DNA of 64,000 nt, from assembly GCA_008682415.1 (NCBI GenBank), contig VANK01000001.1:124001-188000 (forward strand), given 5' to 3'. Shown here one piece after another: positions 16,836 through 24,645 of the stretch. The notes beneath the pieces are model-generated. The model saw only the letters and a list, made by a program, of their open reading frames with translations, was not told where the DNA came from and searched no databases. Made by a program: the position numbers and the translations under genes. Numbering within the stretch: the first letter of the stretch is position 1; every line of letters starts with the position of its first letter. This DNA comes from Acidobacteria bacterium AB60. GTDB lineage: Bacteria > Acidobacteriota > Terriglobia > Terriglobales > Acidobacteriaceae.

Positions 16836-17768
16836 CTACGAAGCAGCGGGACGGAAGGCTTCGACGTTCAGCCGGAAGAACTCCTCGAGCGTCTGGGGTG
16901 GACGGCCGGTGACGTTGCGGATGGTGTCGGTGATTGTGTCCCGCGCGCCCCCGTTGCGGAAGTACTGCCAGAGATGGCTGAGATGATCGACGGCGTGCGC
17001 GTTGATGCGTTCTCTGGCGCCCTGGGCCCATTGTTCGTCGGTAATGGGGACGTAGCGAACGGGCCGGCCGATGGCTCGGCTGAGGGTGGCGATGATCTGG
17101 TGCACGGTGGGAGTTTCGGTCACGATGGGGTAGACGGTTTCCGTGGGATGGGTGGTGCTCGTCAGGAGGGCAGTGGCGACGCGGGCCACGTCTTCCGCGC
17201 CGGCGAGGGGAATGACGGCGGCGCCCTCGCCCCAGGGGAGGAAGGCCGTGTCCTGCGCGACGACGCTGCGCGTGACGAGGGCGCGTACATTCTCGTAGTA
17301 GGGCGGCGCCTGAAGGTGAACGGCGCCGACCTGCGCCCAGTCGAAGATGCGGTCCGCGAGGCGGTGCTGGAGGTTGCGGAAGGAAGCCGCGTGGCGAAGA
17401 CCGCGGAAGTCCTCGGCCTCAGGCGTGCTCTGGAACTGAGAGTTGTTGACGATCAACTCCAGGCCCGCGTCGCGCGCCGATGCGGCGAAGATGGTGGAAG
17501 CCTCGAGGAGGCCCTCGGCGACGGGATAGGTGAAGTAGGCGCGCTTGACTCCGTGAAGAGCGGATTGCACGGCGGCGGGATCGAGGAGGTCGCCGGCCAG
17601 GATCTCGGCGCCTTTGGCGCGAAGCTCGTCGCAGCGGCTATCCACCTTGTGGACGAAGGCGCGGACGGGAAGGCCCTGATCGAGCAGCATTCGGGCAATG
17701 ACGCGTCCGGTGGAACCCTGCGCGCCACCGGCGGCTCCGGTGACGAGGATCGGTTGAGACAGGGACAT
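16836..17768 (-). CDS. NmrA-like atypical SDR (NAD(P)-binding) protein
   Basis: A 310-residue protein with the N-terminal dinucleotide motif ILVTGAAGGAQGSTG, an extended-SDR layout (DLLDPAAVQSALHGVKRAYF) and a C-terminal helix bundle, as in NmrA/quinone-oxidoreductase-2-like proteins. The canonical YxxxK pair is not evident, as in NmrA. AAGGAG lies eight bases before the ATG at 17768. It is divergent from a TetR gene, and a perfect 10-bp palindrome (17788-17813) stands directly in front of it, so TetR repression is likely. Confidence 0.82.
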   Translation of the reverse strand: MSLSQPILVTGAAGGAQGSTGRVIARMLLDQGLPVRAFVHKVDSRCDELRAKGAEILAGDLLDPAAVQSALHGVKRAYFTYPVAEGLLEASTIFAASARDAGLELIVNNSQFQSTPEAEDFRGLRHAASFRNLQHRLADRIFDWAQVGAVHLQAPPYYENVRALVTRSVVAQDTAFLPWGEGAAVIPLAGAEDVARVATALLTSTTHPTETVYPIVTETPTVHQIIATLSRAIGRPVRYVPITDEQWAQGARERINAHAVDHLSHLWQYFRNGGARDTITDTIRNVTGRPPQTLEEFFRLNVEAFRPAAS

Positions 17769-17787
17769 GGAAGTTGCTCCTTTGCCG

Positions 17788-17813
17788 GATAGGATTATGA
17801 ACGTAATCCTATC
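17788..17813. promoter_or_regulatory. TetR operator: perfect 10-6-10 palindrome
   Basis: GATAGGATTA-TGAACG-TAATCCTATC is fully symmetric. It lies 20 bases before the NmrA-like start and contains CATAAT on the minus strand, which may be the -10 box. Its position between divergent TetR and NmrA-like genes marks it as the TetR binding site. Confidence 0.75.
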
Positions 17814-17881
17814 GACTCTCTTTTTTCTTTGCAAACCGGGATGGCGGGAATGGCTGCGGCGGAGGGATCCTAGAATGAGCT

Positions 17882-18457
17882 ATGCGATATCCAGCGGAAC
17901 ATAAGGCAGAGGTGCACGAGCGGATTGTGAAAGACGCAGCGCAGCGGGTGCGCAGCGAGGGCCTGACGGGCGCTGCGGTAACCGCGGTGATGCGCGATGC
18001 GGGGCTGACGCACGGAGGCTTCTACAAGCATTTTGCGAGCAAGGAGGAGTTGCTGCTGGAGTCGCTGCGGCGCGGCTTCGGCGACTTCGAGGATGCCCTG
18101 GTGCATGCGGCCGAGCAGGCCAAGGCGGGCACGGGGTGGAAGGCGATGGTGAAGATGTATCTGAGCGCGGAGCACTGCGACCGCATCGAAACGGGGTGTC
18201 CGGTGGCGGCGCTGGCTCCGGAACTGGCGCGGGTGGATCCGTCGATGCGGGGGGCGATTGTGGGGGAGCTGGTGCGGTACCGGGACCGGATGCTGCCGTT
18301 CATGCCGGGGCGGCGGAAGGAGGACCGGGAGAAGGCGTTCTTCGCCATCTGGTCGACGATGATTGGGGCGATTGCGCTGGCGCGAATTCTGCCGTATCCC
18401 GAGGCGCGGGAGAAGGTGCTGGGGAGCGCGCGAGAGTTGCTGCTGCGGAGTTATTGA
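17882..18457 (+). CDS. TetR-family transcriptional regulator
   Basis: A 191-residue regulator. Residues 8-50 form the TetR helix-turn-helix (RIVKDAAQRVRSEGLTGAAV, then MRDAGLTHGGFYKHFASKEEL). The C-terminal ligand domain has ETGCPVAALAPELAR, typical of the group that controls short-chain dehydrogenase genes. It is divergent from the NmrA-like gene. The effector is unknown. Confidence 0.88.
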   Translation: MRYPAEHKAEVHERIVKDAAQRVRSEGLTGAAVTAVMRDAGLTHGGFYKHFASKEELLLESLRRGFGDFEDALVHAAEQAKAGTGWKAMVKMYLSAEHCDRIETGCPVAALAPELARVDPSMRGAIVGELVRYRDRMLPFMPGRRKEDREKAFFAIWSTMIGAIALARILPYPEAREKVLGSARELLLRSY

Positions 18458-18484
18458 TCTTGGAGGGACGGAGCGTTCGCGCTA

Positions 18485-18512
18485 CCCAGGTCTCAAAATC
18501 GGGAGACCTGGG
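18485..18512. repeat. inverted repeat between convergent genes
   Basis: CCCAGGTCTC-8-GAGACCTGGG is a perfect 10-bp stem between the ends of the TetR and deoC genes. It could act as a terminator in both directions although no T-run follows. It may also belong to a dispersed repeat family, which cannot be tested here. Confidence 0.55.
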
Positions 18513-18558
18513 GCTCCCTACCTCTTCATAAGCATTCGGACGATAGCGGCAAACTGGG

Positions 18559-19314
18559 TTAGTCGGCGCCCAGTTCGCGGACGATGAGGACGCTGGCGGA
18601 GGCGCCGATGCGGTTGGCGCCGGCGTCGAGCATGGTCTTGGCGTCGGCCAGGGTGCGGATGCCTCCAGAGGCTTTAACGCCGCATCGCCCCCCGGCCACG
18701 CCGCGGAGCAGGGCGACGTCAGGCGCGGTGGCGCCGCTGGCGGAGAAGCCGGTGGACGTTTTGAGGAAGTCGGCTCCGGACTGGATGGCGATCTCGGCGC
18801 CGCGCAGCTTTTCTTCGACGCTGAGCAGGCAGGTTTCCAGGATCACCTTGAGGATGGCTCCGTTGTGATGCGCGACGGAGGCGGCGGCGCGGATGGTGTT
18901 TTCGACCGCGTGGTGGTTGCCGCTCTTGAGCTGGCCGATGGGAATGACCATGTCGAGCTCTTTGGCGCCGAGGCGGGTGAGGGCGGCGGCCTCCTGGCGC
19001 AGGGTCGAGGGCAGGGTGGCGCCGAGAGGAAATCCGATGACGACGCCGACGGGCACGCCCGTGCCGGAGAGGACGGCAACGGCAGTGGGCACCCAGACGG
19101 GGTTGACCATGGCGCAGGCGAAGCGATAGCGGATGGCTTCGTCGCAGAGGGTCTCGACCTGGTCGCGGGTGGCGTCGGGCTTGAGGAGGGTGTGGTCGAT
19201 GACTGCGGCAAGTGACTGCCAGCTGGAGAGTGTCTGCGCCGTAAAAGCGGGCGCGTCGAAGCTTCCGTGATCAAAGTCAACGTCCGAATCTGGTACAGGG
19301 GTAATTGCTGCCAT
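18559..19314 (-). CDS. deoC: deoxyribose-phosphate aldolase
   Basis: A 251-residue class I aldolase (EC 4.1.2.4) that cleaves 2-deoxyribose-5-phosphate to glyceraldehyde-3-phosphate and acetaldehyde. The Schiff-base lysine is K185 in FLKTSTGF; D121 (ELDMVIPIG) and K214 (GVKASGGIR) complete the active site. VIDHTLLKPDAT marks the first strand. It has a 30-residue N-terminal extension compared with short bacterial forms. A purine-salvage gene (hpt) lies about 600 bases upstream on the same strand, in keeping with nucleoside use. Confidence 0.95.
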   Translation of the reverse strand: MAAITPVPDSDVDFDHGSFDAPAFTAQTLSSWQSLAAVIDHTLLKPDATRDQVETLCDEAIRYRFACAMVNPVWVPTAVAVLSGTGVPVGVVIGFPLGATLPSTLRQEAAALTRLGAKELDMVIPIGQLKSGNHHAVENTIRAAASVAHHNGAILKVILETCLLSVEEKLRGAEIAIQSGADFLKTSTGFSASGATAPDVALLRGVAGGRCGVKASGGIRTLADAKTMLDAGANRIGASASVLIVRELGAD

Positions 19315-19507
19315 CGTAAGGCTCCTTTTGCTTGAGCGCTCTCAGATGGCGCTCTTCCTTGCGGTCCCCGGGCTAAGAGTATAGAGCTTAGTCGGCTCCG
19401 ACTCCAAGTGACGGCCGCCACAACATTCGACGGCGAAGACGGGCCCCAGGATACCCAATTTTGGTTGAATCAGAGTGAACGGTCGTTGGGTGGGAACAAA
19501 TAGGGAG

Positions 19508-19529
19508 ACGAGGGCCAAGTACCAAGGGC
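19508..19529 (+). repeat. dispersed repeat, copy 2 (ACGAGGGCCAAGTACCAAGGGC)
   Basis: This is identical over 22 bases to 2835-2856. It continues as TAAGGGACGA, extending the 7-base periodicity. It lies 12 bases beyond the stop of the NTF2-like gene. Confidence 0.7.
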
Positions 19530-19541
19530 TAAGGGACGAGA

Positions 19542-19886
19542 TTATTCGATGTCCATGCGGACGATCTGCTCGTTCTCGATCTGGTAGGCGTGGTGCACCG
19601 TGGTGTCGAGGAGGAGGTTGCCGGCGAGGTCGTGGACGACCTGGTGGACCTCGACGACCCAGCGACCGTTCTGGTCCTGGGCGATGGAGACGGGGTCGAC
19701 CTTGGGATCGATCATTGCCCATTGGCGGGTCCAGTAGGCGCGGACGGCTTCGACTCCATAGACGTAGCCACCCTCCATGCCGTTCGGCCAAACGACGTCG
19801 GGGCGCATGCGGGCGAGGACGGAGTCGATCTCGCGGGCGTTGAACTGGCGGTACATGGCGCGCAGCAGGTCACGCGGATCGGTCAT
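19542..19886 (-). CDS. NTF2-like (SnoaL-type) protein
   Basis: A 114-residue single-domain protein of the SnoaL/NTF2-like superfamily: DLLRAMYRQFNAREIDSVLA, PDVVWPNGMEGG, GVEAVRAYWTRQW and the C-terminal strands WVVEVHQVVHDLAGNLL. No signal peptide is seen. AAGGAG lies six bases before the start. It follows hpt by 17 bases and is probably in the same operon. The activity is unknown. Confidence 0.78.
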   Translation of the reverse strand: MTDPRDLLRAMYRQFNAREIDSVLARMRPDVVWPNGMEGGYVYGVEAVRAYWTRQWAMIDPKVDPVSIAQDQNGRWVVEVHQVVHDLAGNLLLDTTVHHAYQIENEQIVRMDIE

Positions 19887-19903
19887 GGGGAACTCCTTCG
19901 GGG

Positions 19904-20449
19904 CTACTCCGGGTGATCGGGGGTCATGAGGCAGATGTCGGGCAGGTTGCGATAGCGTTCGGCGTAGTCCATGCCGTAGCCGATGACGAAGAGATTGGGG
20001 ATGGAGAAGCCAACGTAATCGGCGTCGATCTTTTCGATGCGGCGGGAGGGCTTGTCCAGGAGGGCAGCAATGCGCAGGGACTTGGGGTGGTGCTGGAGGA
20101 TGATTTTGCGGAGGTAAGCGAGGGTGAGGCCGGTGTCGAGGATGTCTTCGACGATGAGGACGTTTTTGCCTTCGACGGGCTCATCGAGGTCCTTGATGAG
20201 CTTGACGGCGCCGGAGGAGCGCTGGCCTTTGCCGTAGCTGGAGACTGCGACGAAGTCGAAGGTGGCGTCGACCTGCACGGCGCGGGCGAGATCGGCCAGG
20301 AAGATGGCGGCGCCTTTGAGCACGCCGACCATGACGAGCTTTTCGCCGTTGAGATCGCGGGTGATCTCGGCGCCCATCTCCGCGACACGGTCGGCAATCT
20401 GCTGGCGGGTGTAGAGGATCTGCGTTCCCTGACGTACAGTTGTGGCCAT
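19904..20449 (-). CDS. hpt: hypoxanthine phosphoribosyltransferase
   Basis: A 181-residue purine-salvage enzyme (EC 2.4.2.8) that makes IMP or GMP from hypoxanthine or guanine and PRPP. The PRPP loop VLIVEDILDTGLTL (97-110), the flexible loop with SSYGKGQRSSG (70-80) and the base-binding KPSRR and PNLFVIGYGMDYAERYR stretches are intact. It is first of a probable two-gene operon with the NTF2-like gene, and divergent from lgt. Confidence 0.95.
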   Translation of the reverse strand: MATTVRQGTQILYTRQQIADRVAEMGAEITRDLNGEKLVMVGVLKGAAIFLADLARAVQVDATFDFVAVSSYGKGQRSSGAVKLIKDLDEPVEGKNVLIVEDILDTGLTLAYLRKIILQHHPKSLRIAALLDKPSRRIEKIDADYVGFSIPNLFVIGYGMDYAERYRNLPDICLMTPDHPE

Positions 20450-20584
20450 GTTGCCAGTATCGCCCGAGCACCCGGGCGGGAGGCAAGGCGGGGCGGAAAA
20501 GTCTGGGAGAGCGGAGGAGCGGGCTGCGGGCGGATACGGCGCCTGTAACGTGGGGAAGTTGAGGCGCGTCTATACTAAGAGAAG

Positions 20585-21367
20585 ATGTTTCCGTACATTC
20601 ACATTCCGTTCTGGCCTCATGATATTCCGACGTTTGGGCTGATGCTGTGGGTCGCTGCCGTGGCCGCCGGCTACATTATGGACCGCAACTTTCGCCGGCA
20701 TGGCATCAACGCCGATGCGGTGGGCATGGTGGCGATCACAGTGGTGGCCGGCATTGTGGGCGCCAAGCTGTGGCACGTGCTGGATACGCCCTCGGAGTTT
20801 CGCGAGCAGGGCTGGCGGGTGCTTTGGGATACGGGCGGCTTTGCCTGGTTCGGCGGCCTGGTGGCGGGGATCTCGGCACTGGTGATCCAGGGAGTGATGG
20901 CGCGAATCGGAGCGCTGCGCACGCTGGACCTGGCGGCTCCGGCGGCCGCGTTTGGATATGGGATTGGACGGATCGGGTGCTTTCTGTCAGGGGACGGATG
21001 TTACGGGCTGCCGACGAAGCTGCCATGGGGGATGAGCTTTCCGCATGGGATCGAGCCGGTGTATGTGCCGGTGCATCCCACGCCATTGTATGAGCTGGGC
21101 GGCGGATTGCTGATCGGGACGTGGCTGTGGATGCGGGGCGGCAAGGCGCGGCCAATGGGCGCGATGCTGGGCGAGTACCTGGTGCTGAGCGGCATTGCGC
21201 GGTTCCTGGTGGAGTTTCTGCGGCGGAATCCGCGGGTGCTTTGGGGGCTGTCGAATGCGCAGTTGGCGAGTGTGGGCTCGGTGGTGGCAGGGGCGCTGCT
21301 GCTGATCTGGGCGAGCACGCGGCGGACGGTGGAGCGGGCTTCGCTGGCGGTGGAGAAAACGGCGTGA
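20585..21367 (+). CDS. lgt: prolipoprotein diacylglyceryl transferase
   Basis: A 260-residue inner-membrane enzyme that attaches diacylglycerol from phosphatidylglycerol to the lipobox cysteine of prolipoproteins. Seven or so hydrophobic segments and the motifs IGRIGCFLSGDGCYG, HPTPLYE and the C-terminal RFLVEFLRRNPRV are those of Lgt. The segment that reads HGG in E. coli Lgt is FAWFGGLVAG here, so the histidine is replaced, a variant worth comparison. Substrates in this window include the OmpA-family lipoprotein at 57487 and the BON protein at 53253. A Rho-independent terminator follows at 21409-21437. Confidence 0.92.
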   Translation: MFPYIHIPFWPHDIPTFGLMLWVAAVAAGYIMDRNFRRHGINADAVGMVAITVVAGIVGAKLWHVLDTPSEFREQGWRVLWDTGGFAWFGGLVAGISALVIQGVMARIGALRTLDLAAPAAAFGYGIGRIGCFLSGDGCYGLPTKLPWGMSFPHGIEPVYVPVHPTPLYELGGGLLIGTWLWMRGGKARPMGAMLGEYLVLSGIARFLVEFLRRNPRVLWGLSNAQLASVGSVVAGALLLIWASTRRTVERASLAVEKTA

Positions 21368-21372
21368 AGACA

Positions 21373-21490
21373 GTGATGAAGTGAGAGAGTGATCAAGTGA
21401 TGGAGATGCGGCCGCGAGAATGCGGCCGTTTTGCTTTTTGGCACAAGCTGCGGGGATTTTCACTCGATCACTTGATCACTTCATCACTGG
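21373..21490. repeat. octamer repeat (GTGANNNN) forming a long inverted repeat
   Basis: The left arm (21373-21404) reads GTGATGAA GTGAGAGA GTGATCAA GTGATGGA, a tandem 8-base unit. The right arm (21460-21490) is a close reverse complement (its complement reads CCAGTGATGAAGTGATCAAG). The pair could fold as a long stem around the lgt terminator. The same architecture recurs at 34480-34588. Confidence 0.75.
21409..21437 (+). terminator. Rho-independent terminator of lgt
   Basis: CGGCCGC-GAGAAT-GCGGCCG is a perfect 7-bp GC stem followed by TTTTGCTTTTT, 42 bases after the lgt stop codon. Confidence 0.8.
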
Positions 21491-22177
21491 CTATAGCCGC
21501 TTCAGGAACGCCAGCGCTTCTTTGAGCTGCGGAAACTGTCGTTCCTCCGCTTTGAATTCGCGGGAGTGGACGCAGCGGCGGACTCCGTTCATCCGGACGG
21601 GATGCTTGAGGTGGAGCATCTCGTGGTAGAGCAGGTACTCAATGGCGTAGCGGGGGCTGGAGGGGCGGTCGAAGACGCGACTTACGACGATGGTGTTGTG
21701 GGCGGCGTCGTAGTGGCCGAGGGAGCGCTTGGCCATGTGCTCGCTCCAGGTGAGATTGGGGCGGCCGAGGAGGCCTCCGAAGAAGCGCAGGTTGAGGGTG
21801 TCGAAGACCTCTTCGAGGTGGTAGTAGCGCCCTTCGGGGCCGAAGTAGCGCTTGCTGCCCCGGGCGCTGCGGATGAGTTCGGTCTGGCGGGTGACGGCGG
21901 CGCTGGAGGCGAAGCGCTTGTAGCGATGATTGTGCGCCGGCTCGATGGGCTTCTTGTAGAGCTTGGCGAGAAGGATGTGAGCGATGGCGCGAATGACAGG
22001 ATCGGGCGCGCCTTCGAGGATGTCAGAGAGCGAGACGTAGATGTGGCCTTCGCGCAGGCGGATCGTGGTGTTCAGCGAGACGAAGCGCCGGAAGCGAACA
22101 GAGATGGGGGGCATCGGCGCACGCGGGCGCAACGCTCGATACTCTTCCTGAAAGATAGGAATAAATTCGGAAGCCAC
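21491..22177 (-). CDS. M48/SprT-like metallopeptidase-domain protein
   Basis: A protein of about 228 residues with a zinc-peptidase motif HEMLH in the segment YAIEYLLYHEMLHLKHPVR, preceded by LTWSEHMAKRSLGHYD, as in YgjP/SprT-like predicted metallopeptidases. It has no signal peptide. The start is uncertain: GTG at 22177, TTG at 22219 and ATG at 22114 are all in frame and none has a good Shine-Dalgarno. Family members are suspected to act on protein-DNA crosslinks or as unspecialised proteases; nothing here decides this. Confidence 0.72.
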   Translation of the reverse strand: MASEFIPIFQEEYRALRPRAPMPPISVRFRRFVSLNTTIRLREGHIYVSLSDILEGAPDPVIRAIAHILLAKLYKKPIEPAHNHRYKRFASSAAVTRQTELIRSARGSKRYFGPEGRYYHLEEVFDTLNLRFFGGLLGRPNLTWSEHMAKRSLGHYDAAHNTIVVSRVFDRPSSPRYAIEYLLYHEMLHLKHPVRMNGVRRCVHSREFKAEERQFPQLKEALAFLKRL

Positions 22178-22296
22178 CAAGGTGAAGGTTAGCACGGCGC
22201 GTCGGCAGGGAATTTGCAACGCGCCGACGCGTTCCTTATCGCGCCTATTGGATGCCCGAGGCAGGCGGCACGTTGCGCAGGATGGCCGCGCGCCGG

Positions 22297-22848
22297 CTAG
22301 TTGGGTGTGGAAGGCTTGGGTTCAGCGCGCTCCTGGCCTTTCTCGTCTTTGTGCTCGGCGAAGTAGGCAGTTTGTTCTTCGAGCAGACGCTTGGCATCGC
22401 CCAATAGATCTTCGCCGGCTTCGATGGCTTCTTTGCGCGCCTCGTCAAAGTACGGCTCTCCCGCGAGAGTGCGGAGGATGTTGAGCCAGCGCGGCGCTGC
22501 GTCATTGAGCTTCTGCAGGCCCTTGCGCATGTCGGCTTTACGTTCGGAGTACTGGTCGAGGTTGGAGCCGAGTTCGTCCATCAATGAGGTGAGGTCGAGC
22601 AACTCGTCATCGATGCGTTTGCCGCGCGCGACGGACTGGCGCCGATTGATGAGTCCCTTGATGGTGTCGGCGTGTTCATCGACGAACTTGGTGTAGAGCT
22701 GAATGCGCTGGTCGGGATCGATACCGGCTTCGCGAATCTTGTCGATCTGCTCTTCGGTGAGGGGCTGGCGCTGCTCCTTTTGCGCGGCGAGGCCGGCGGC
22801 GAGGGACAGACCGAGAAGAAGGAAGAAGGCGAAGCGGCAACGGCGCAT
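22297..22848 (-). CDS. secreted helical protein of unknown function
   Basis: A 183-residue protein. A signal peptide (MRRCRFAFFLLLGLSLAAGLAAQ) precedes a highly charged, almost wholly helical region (ELLDLTSLMDELGSNLDQYSERKADMRKGL and YFDEARKEAIEAGEDLLGDAKRLLEEQ), consistent with a periplasmic coiled coil. The start at 22848 follows GGGGG at a usable distance and begins at the signal peptide. I do not recognise the family; it lies alone between a peptidase-like gene and a divergent DinB-like gene. Confidence 0.6.
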   Translation of the reverse strand: MRRCRFAFFLLLGLSLAAGLAAQKEQRQPLTEEQIDKIREAGIDPDQRIQLYTKFVDEHADTIKGLINRRQSVARGKRIDDELLDLTSLMDELGSNLDQYSERKADMRKGLQKLNDAAPRWLNILRTLAGEPYFDEARKEAIEAGEDLLGDAKRLLEEQTAYFAEHKDEKGQERAEPKPSTPN

Positions 22849-22986
22849 GCGTGGACCCCCGACGCGTCCCATTGGAACACAGGCGAGGAGCGGTGAAAAG
22901 AGCCGAGGGAATGAGGGATGTTCCGCCGGCGCGGCGGTCTTATACTGGCTTCCGTTCCCTTCATTCGACTCTCACGGAGGTCAAAT

Positions 22987-23664
22987 ATGAACCCACGGTC
23001 GATTTCCCGGCAGTTGACGCCGACGCGCAGAGGATTTCTGAGCGGGTCCGCAGCCGCCGTGGCCAGCGGATTTTGCGGCGCGCTGTTCGAGCAGAAGGCT
23101 GCCGCGGCGCAGCCGGAGCTGCCCAACGTGCTGGGGCCGCGAGCAGGGTTCACACCGCAGATCGGCAGTTTTGTCTCGATGCTTACCTGGATGCGTGAGC
23201 AGAACGGCGTGCTGAGCGCGACGAAGGGGTTGACCCAGGCGGATCTCGATGCGCTGTTCGACGCCAATGCAAACACAATCGGCGCGCTGATGCTGCACCT
23301 GGCGGCGACCGAGACCTACTACCAGCTGCACACCTTCGAGGGCATGAAGTGGAACAGCTGGGGGGAGGACATCAAGAAGAAGTGGGACGCGGCCATGGAC
23401 CTGGGAGACGCGGGACGGAAGGAGATCAAGGGGCACGACCGCGAGTACTACGTGGGGATCCTCCACGAGGTGCGGGAGAAGACGCTCGCCGAGTTTCGCA
23501 AGCGCGATGACGCTTGGTTGCTGGCCGTCGATAAAACCTTCCCCTGGGGACCGACGAACAACCTGTGCAAGTGGTTCCACGTATGCGAGCACGAGGCGCA
23601 TCACACAGGGCAGATTGCGTTACTGCGCAAGAGACTGCCGGGGGCGAAGCCGAGTGAAGGCTGA
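22987..23664 (+). CDS. exported DinB-like (DUF664-type) protein
   Basis: A 225-residue protein. The N-terminus carries a Tat-type signal (TPTRRGFLSGSAAAVASG). The remainder is a DinB-like four-helix bundle with the three metal-ligand histidine positions: one in LMLHLAATETYYQ, two in the C-terminal HEAHHTGQIALLRKRL. Cytoplasmic members use mycothiol or bacillithiol; an exported form must do something else. The start at 22987 has GGAGG six bases upstream. Confidence 0.78.
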   Translation: MNPRSISRQLTPTRRGFLSGSAAAVASGFCGALFEQKAAAAQPELPNVLGPRAGFTPQIGSFVSMLTWMREQNGVLSATKGLTQADLDALFDANANTIGALMLHLAATETYYQLHTFEGMKWNSWGEDIKKKWDAAMDLGDAGRKEIKGHDREYYVGILHEVREKTLAEFRKRDDAWLLAVDKTFPWGPTNNLCKWFHVCEHEAHHTGQIALLRKRLPGAKPSEG

Positions 23665-23730
23665 GTTCCGCGGATAGTGCAGATCCCGGTCTGAGCATCG
23701 AGACCGGGACTGGCGGTTTTGCGCGAACCG

Positions 23731-24570
23731 CTACCAGCTATGCAGCCACTCCTCATCGCGGCCGATGCGGATGGGCGCATTGAAGAGCTCGCTGAGGCGC
23801 GGTTCGGTGAGAAGCTCGGCGCGCGGACCGTCGGCTACGATGCGCCCGGCGCGCATCAGGATGACGCGTTCGATCTCGGGGAGGATGTCGGCGAGGTGGT
23901 GAGTCACGAGGACCAGCCCGGTTCCTTCGGCCACCAGCCTGCGGAGAGTCTCCCGCAGTTCCCGCTGCGCCGCAAGATCGAGCGCGTTGGAGGGTTCGTC
24001 AAGCAGGAGTTGACGCGGGCGGTGGACGAGCGCGCGAGCGATCAGGATGCGGCGCTTCTCTCCGGCGGACATCTCGCCGACGAGCTGGTCGGCGAGGTGG
24101 GTAGCCTCCATGCGGGCGAGGGCCTCCATGGCGCGTTCGCGCATCTCGGGGGTGACGTGCAAATTGGGCCACAGCGTTGAGGCGGAGAAGAAGCCGGCCG
24201 TGACGGCATCGCGTCCGGTGGTGACCGCGGTGCGTTCTCCGGGGAGTTCCTGGCCGGTGGACCCAGCGCCCACCACGCCGAAGTGGCGGCGGAGCTGGGT
24301 GAGATCCCAGCGCTCGCGGCCGAAGATGCGGACCTGCATGCCTGGCAGCGGCATAGGGTAGATCTGGCAGGTCATGGTGAGAATCAGCGTGGATTTGCCG
24401 CAGCCATTCGGCCCGAGGATGGCGACGTGTTCGCCGGTACGTATGGACAGGTTCACGTCGTGAAGGACGACGCGTTCGCCGCGCGCGACATTCACGTTGC
24501 GCAGTTCAAGGAACTGATGCGGATCGACGGGTGGCGCGCCTGGACCGGCCGCGCTGAGGCTCTCAGGCAT
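23731..24570 (-). CDS. orphan ABC transporter ATP-binding protein
   Basis: A 279-residue ATPase with Walker A GPNGCGKST (53-61), signature MSAGEKRR in place of LSGGQ, Walker B LLLDEPSNALD and the H-loop LVTHH. The length and spacing resemble importer-type ATPases for metals or siderophores or ModF-like proteins. No permease or binding-protein gene is adjacent, so the partner is elsewhere or the protein acts alone. It is divergent from argJ with a spacer under 80 bases. Confidence 0.85.
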   Translation of the reverse strand: MPESLSAAGPGAPPVDPHQFLELRNVNVARGERVVLHDVNLSIRTGEHVAILGPNGCGKSTLILTMTCQIYPMPLPGMQVRIFGRERWDLTQLRRHFGVVGAGSTGQELPGERTAVTTGRDAVTAGFFSASTLWPNLHVTPEMRERAMEALARMEATHLADQLVGEMSAGEKRRILIARALVHRPRQLLLDEPSNALDLAAQRELRETLRRLVAEGTGLVLVTHHLADILPEIERVILMRAGRIVADGPRAELLTEPRLSELFNAPIRIGRDEEWLHSW

Positions 24571-24645
24571 TCAACCCCCAAGCTGCTAGATTAAATTGTT
24601 GTGCCCACGTCCCGGAGAGAGCTGAACGGGCCGTGGCGACTGAGG

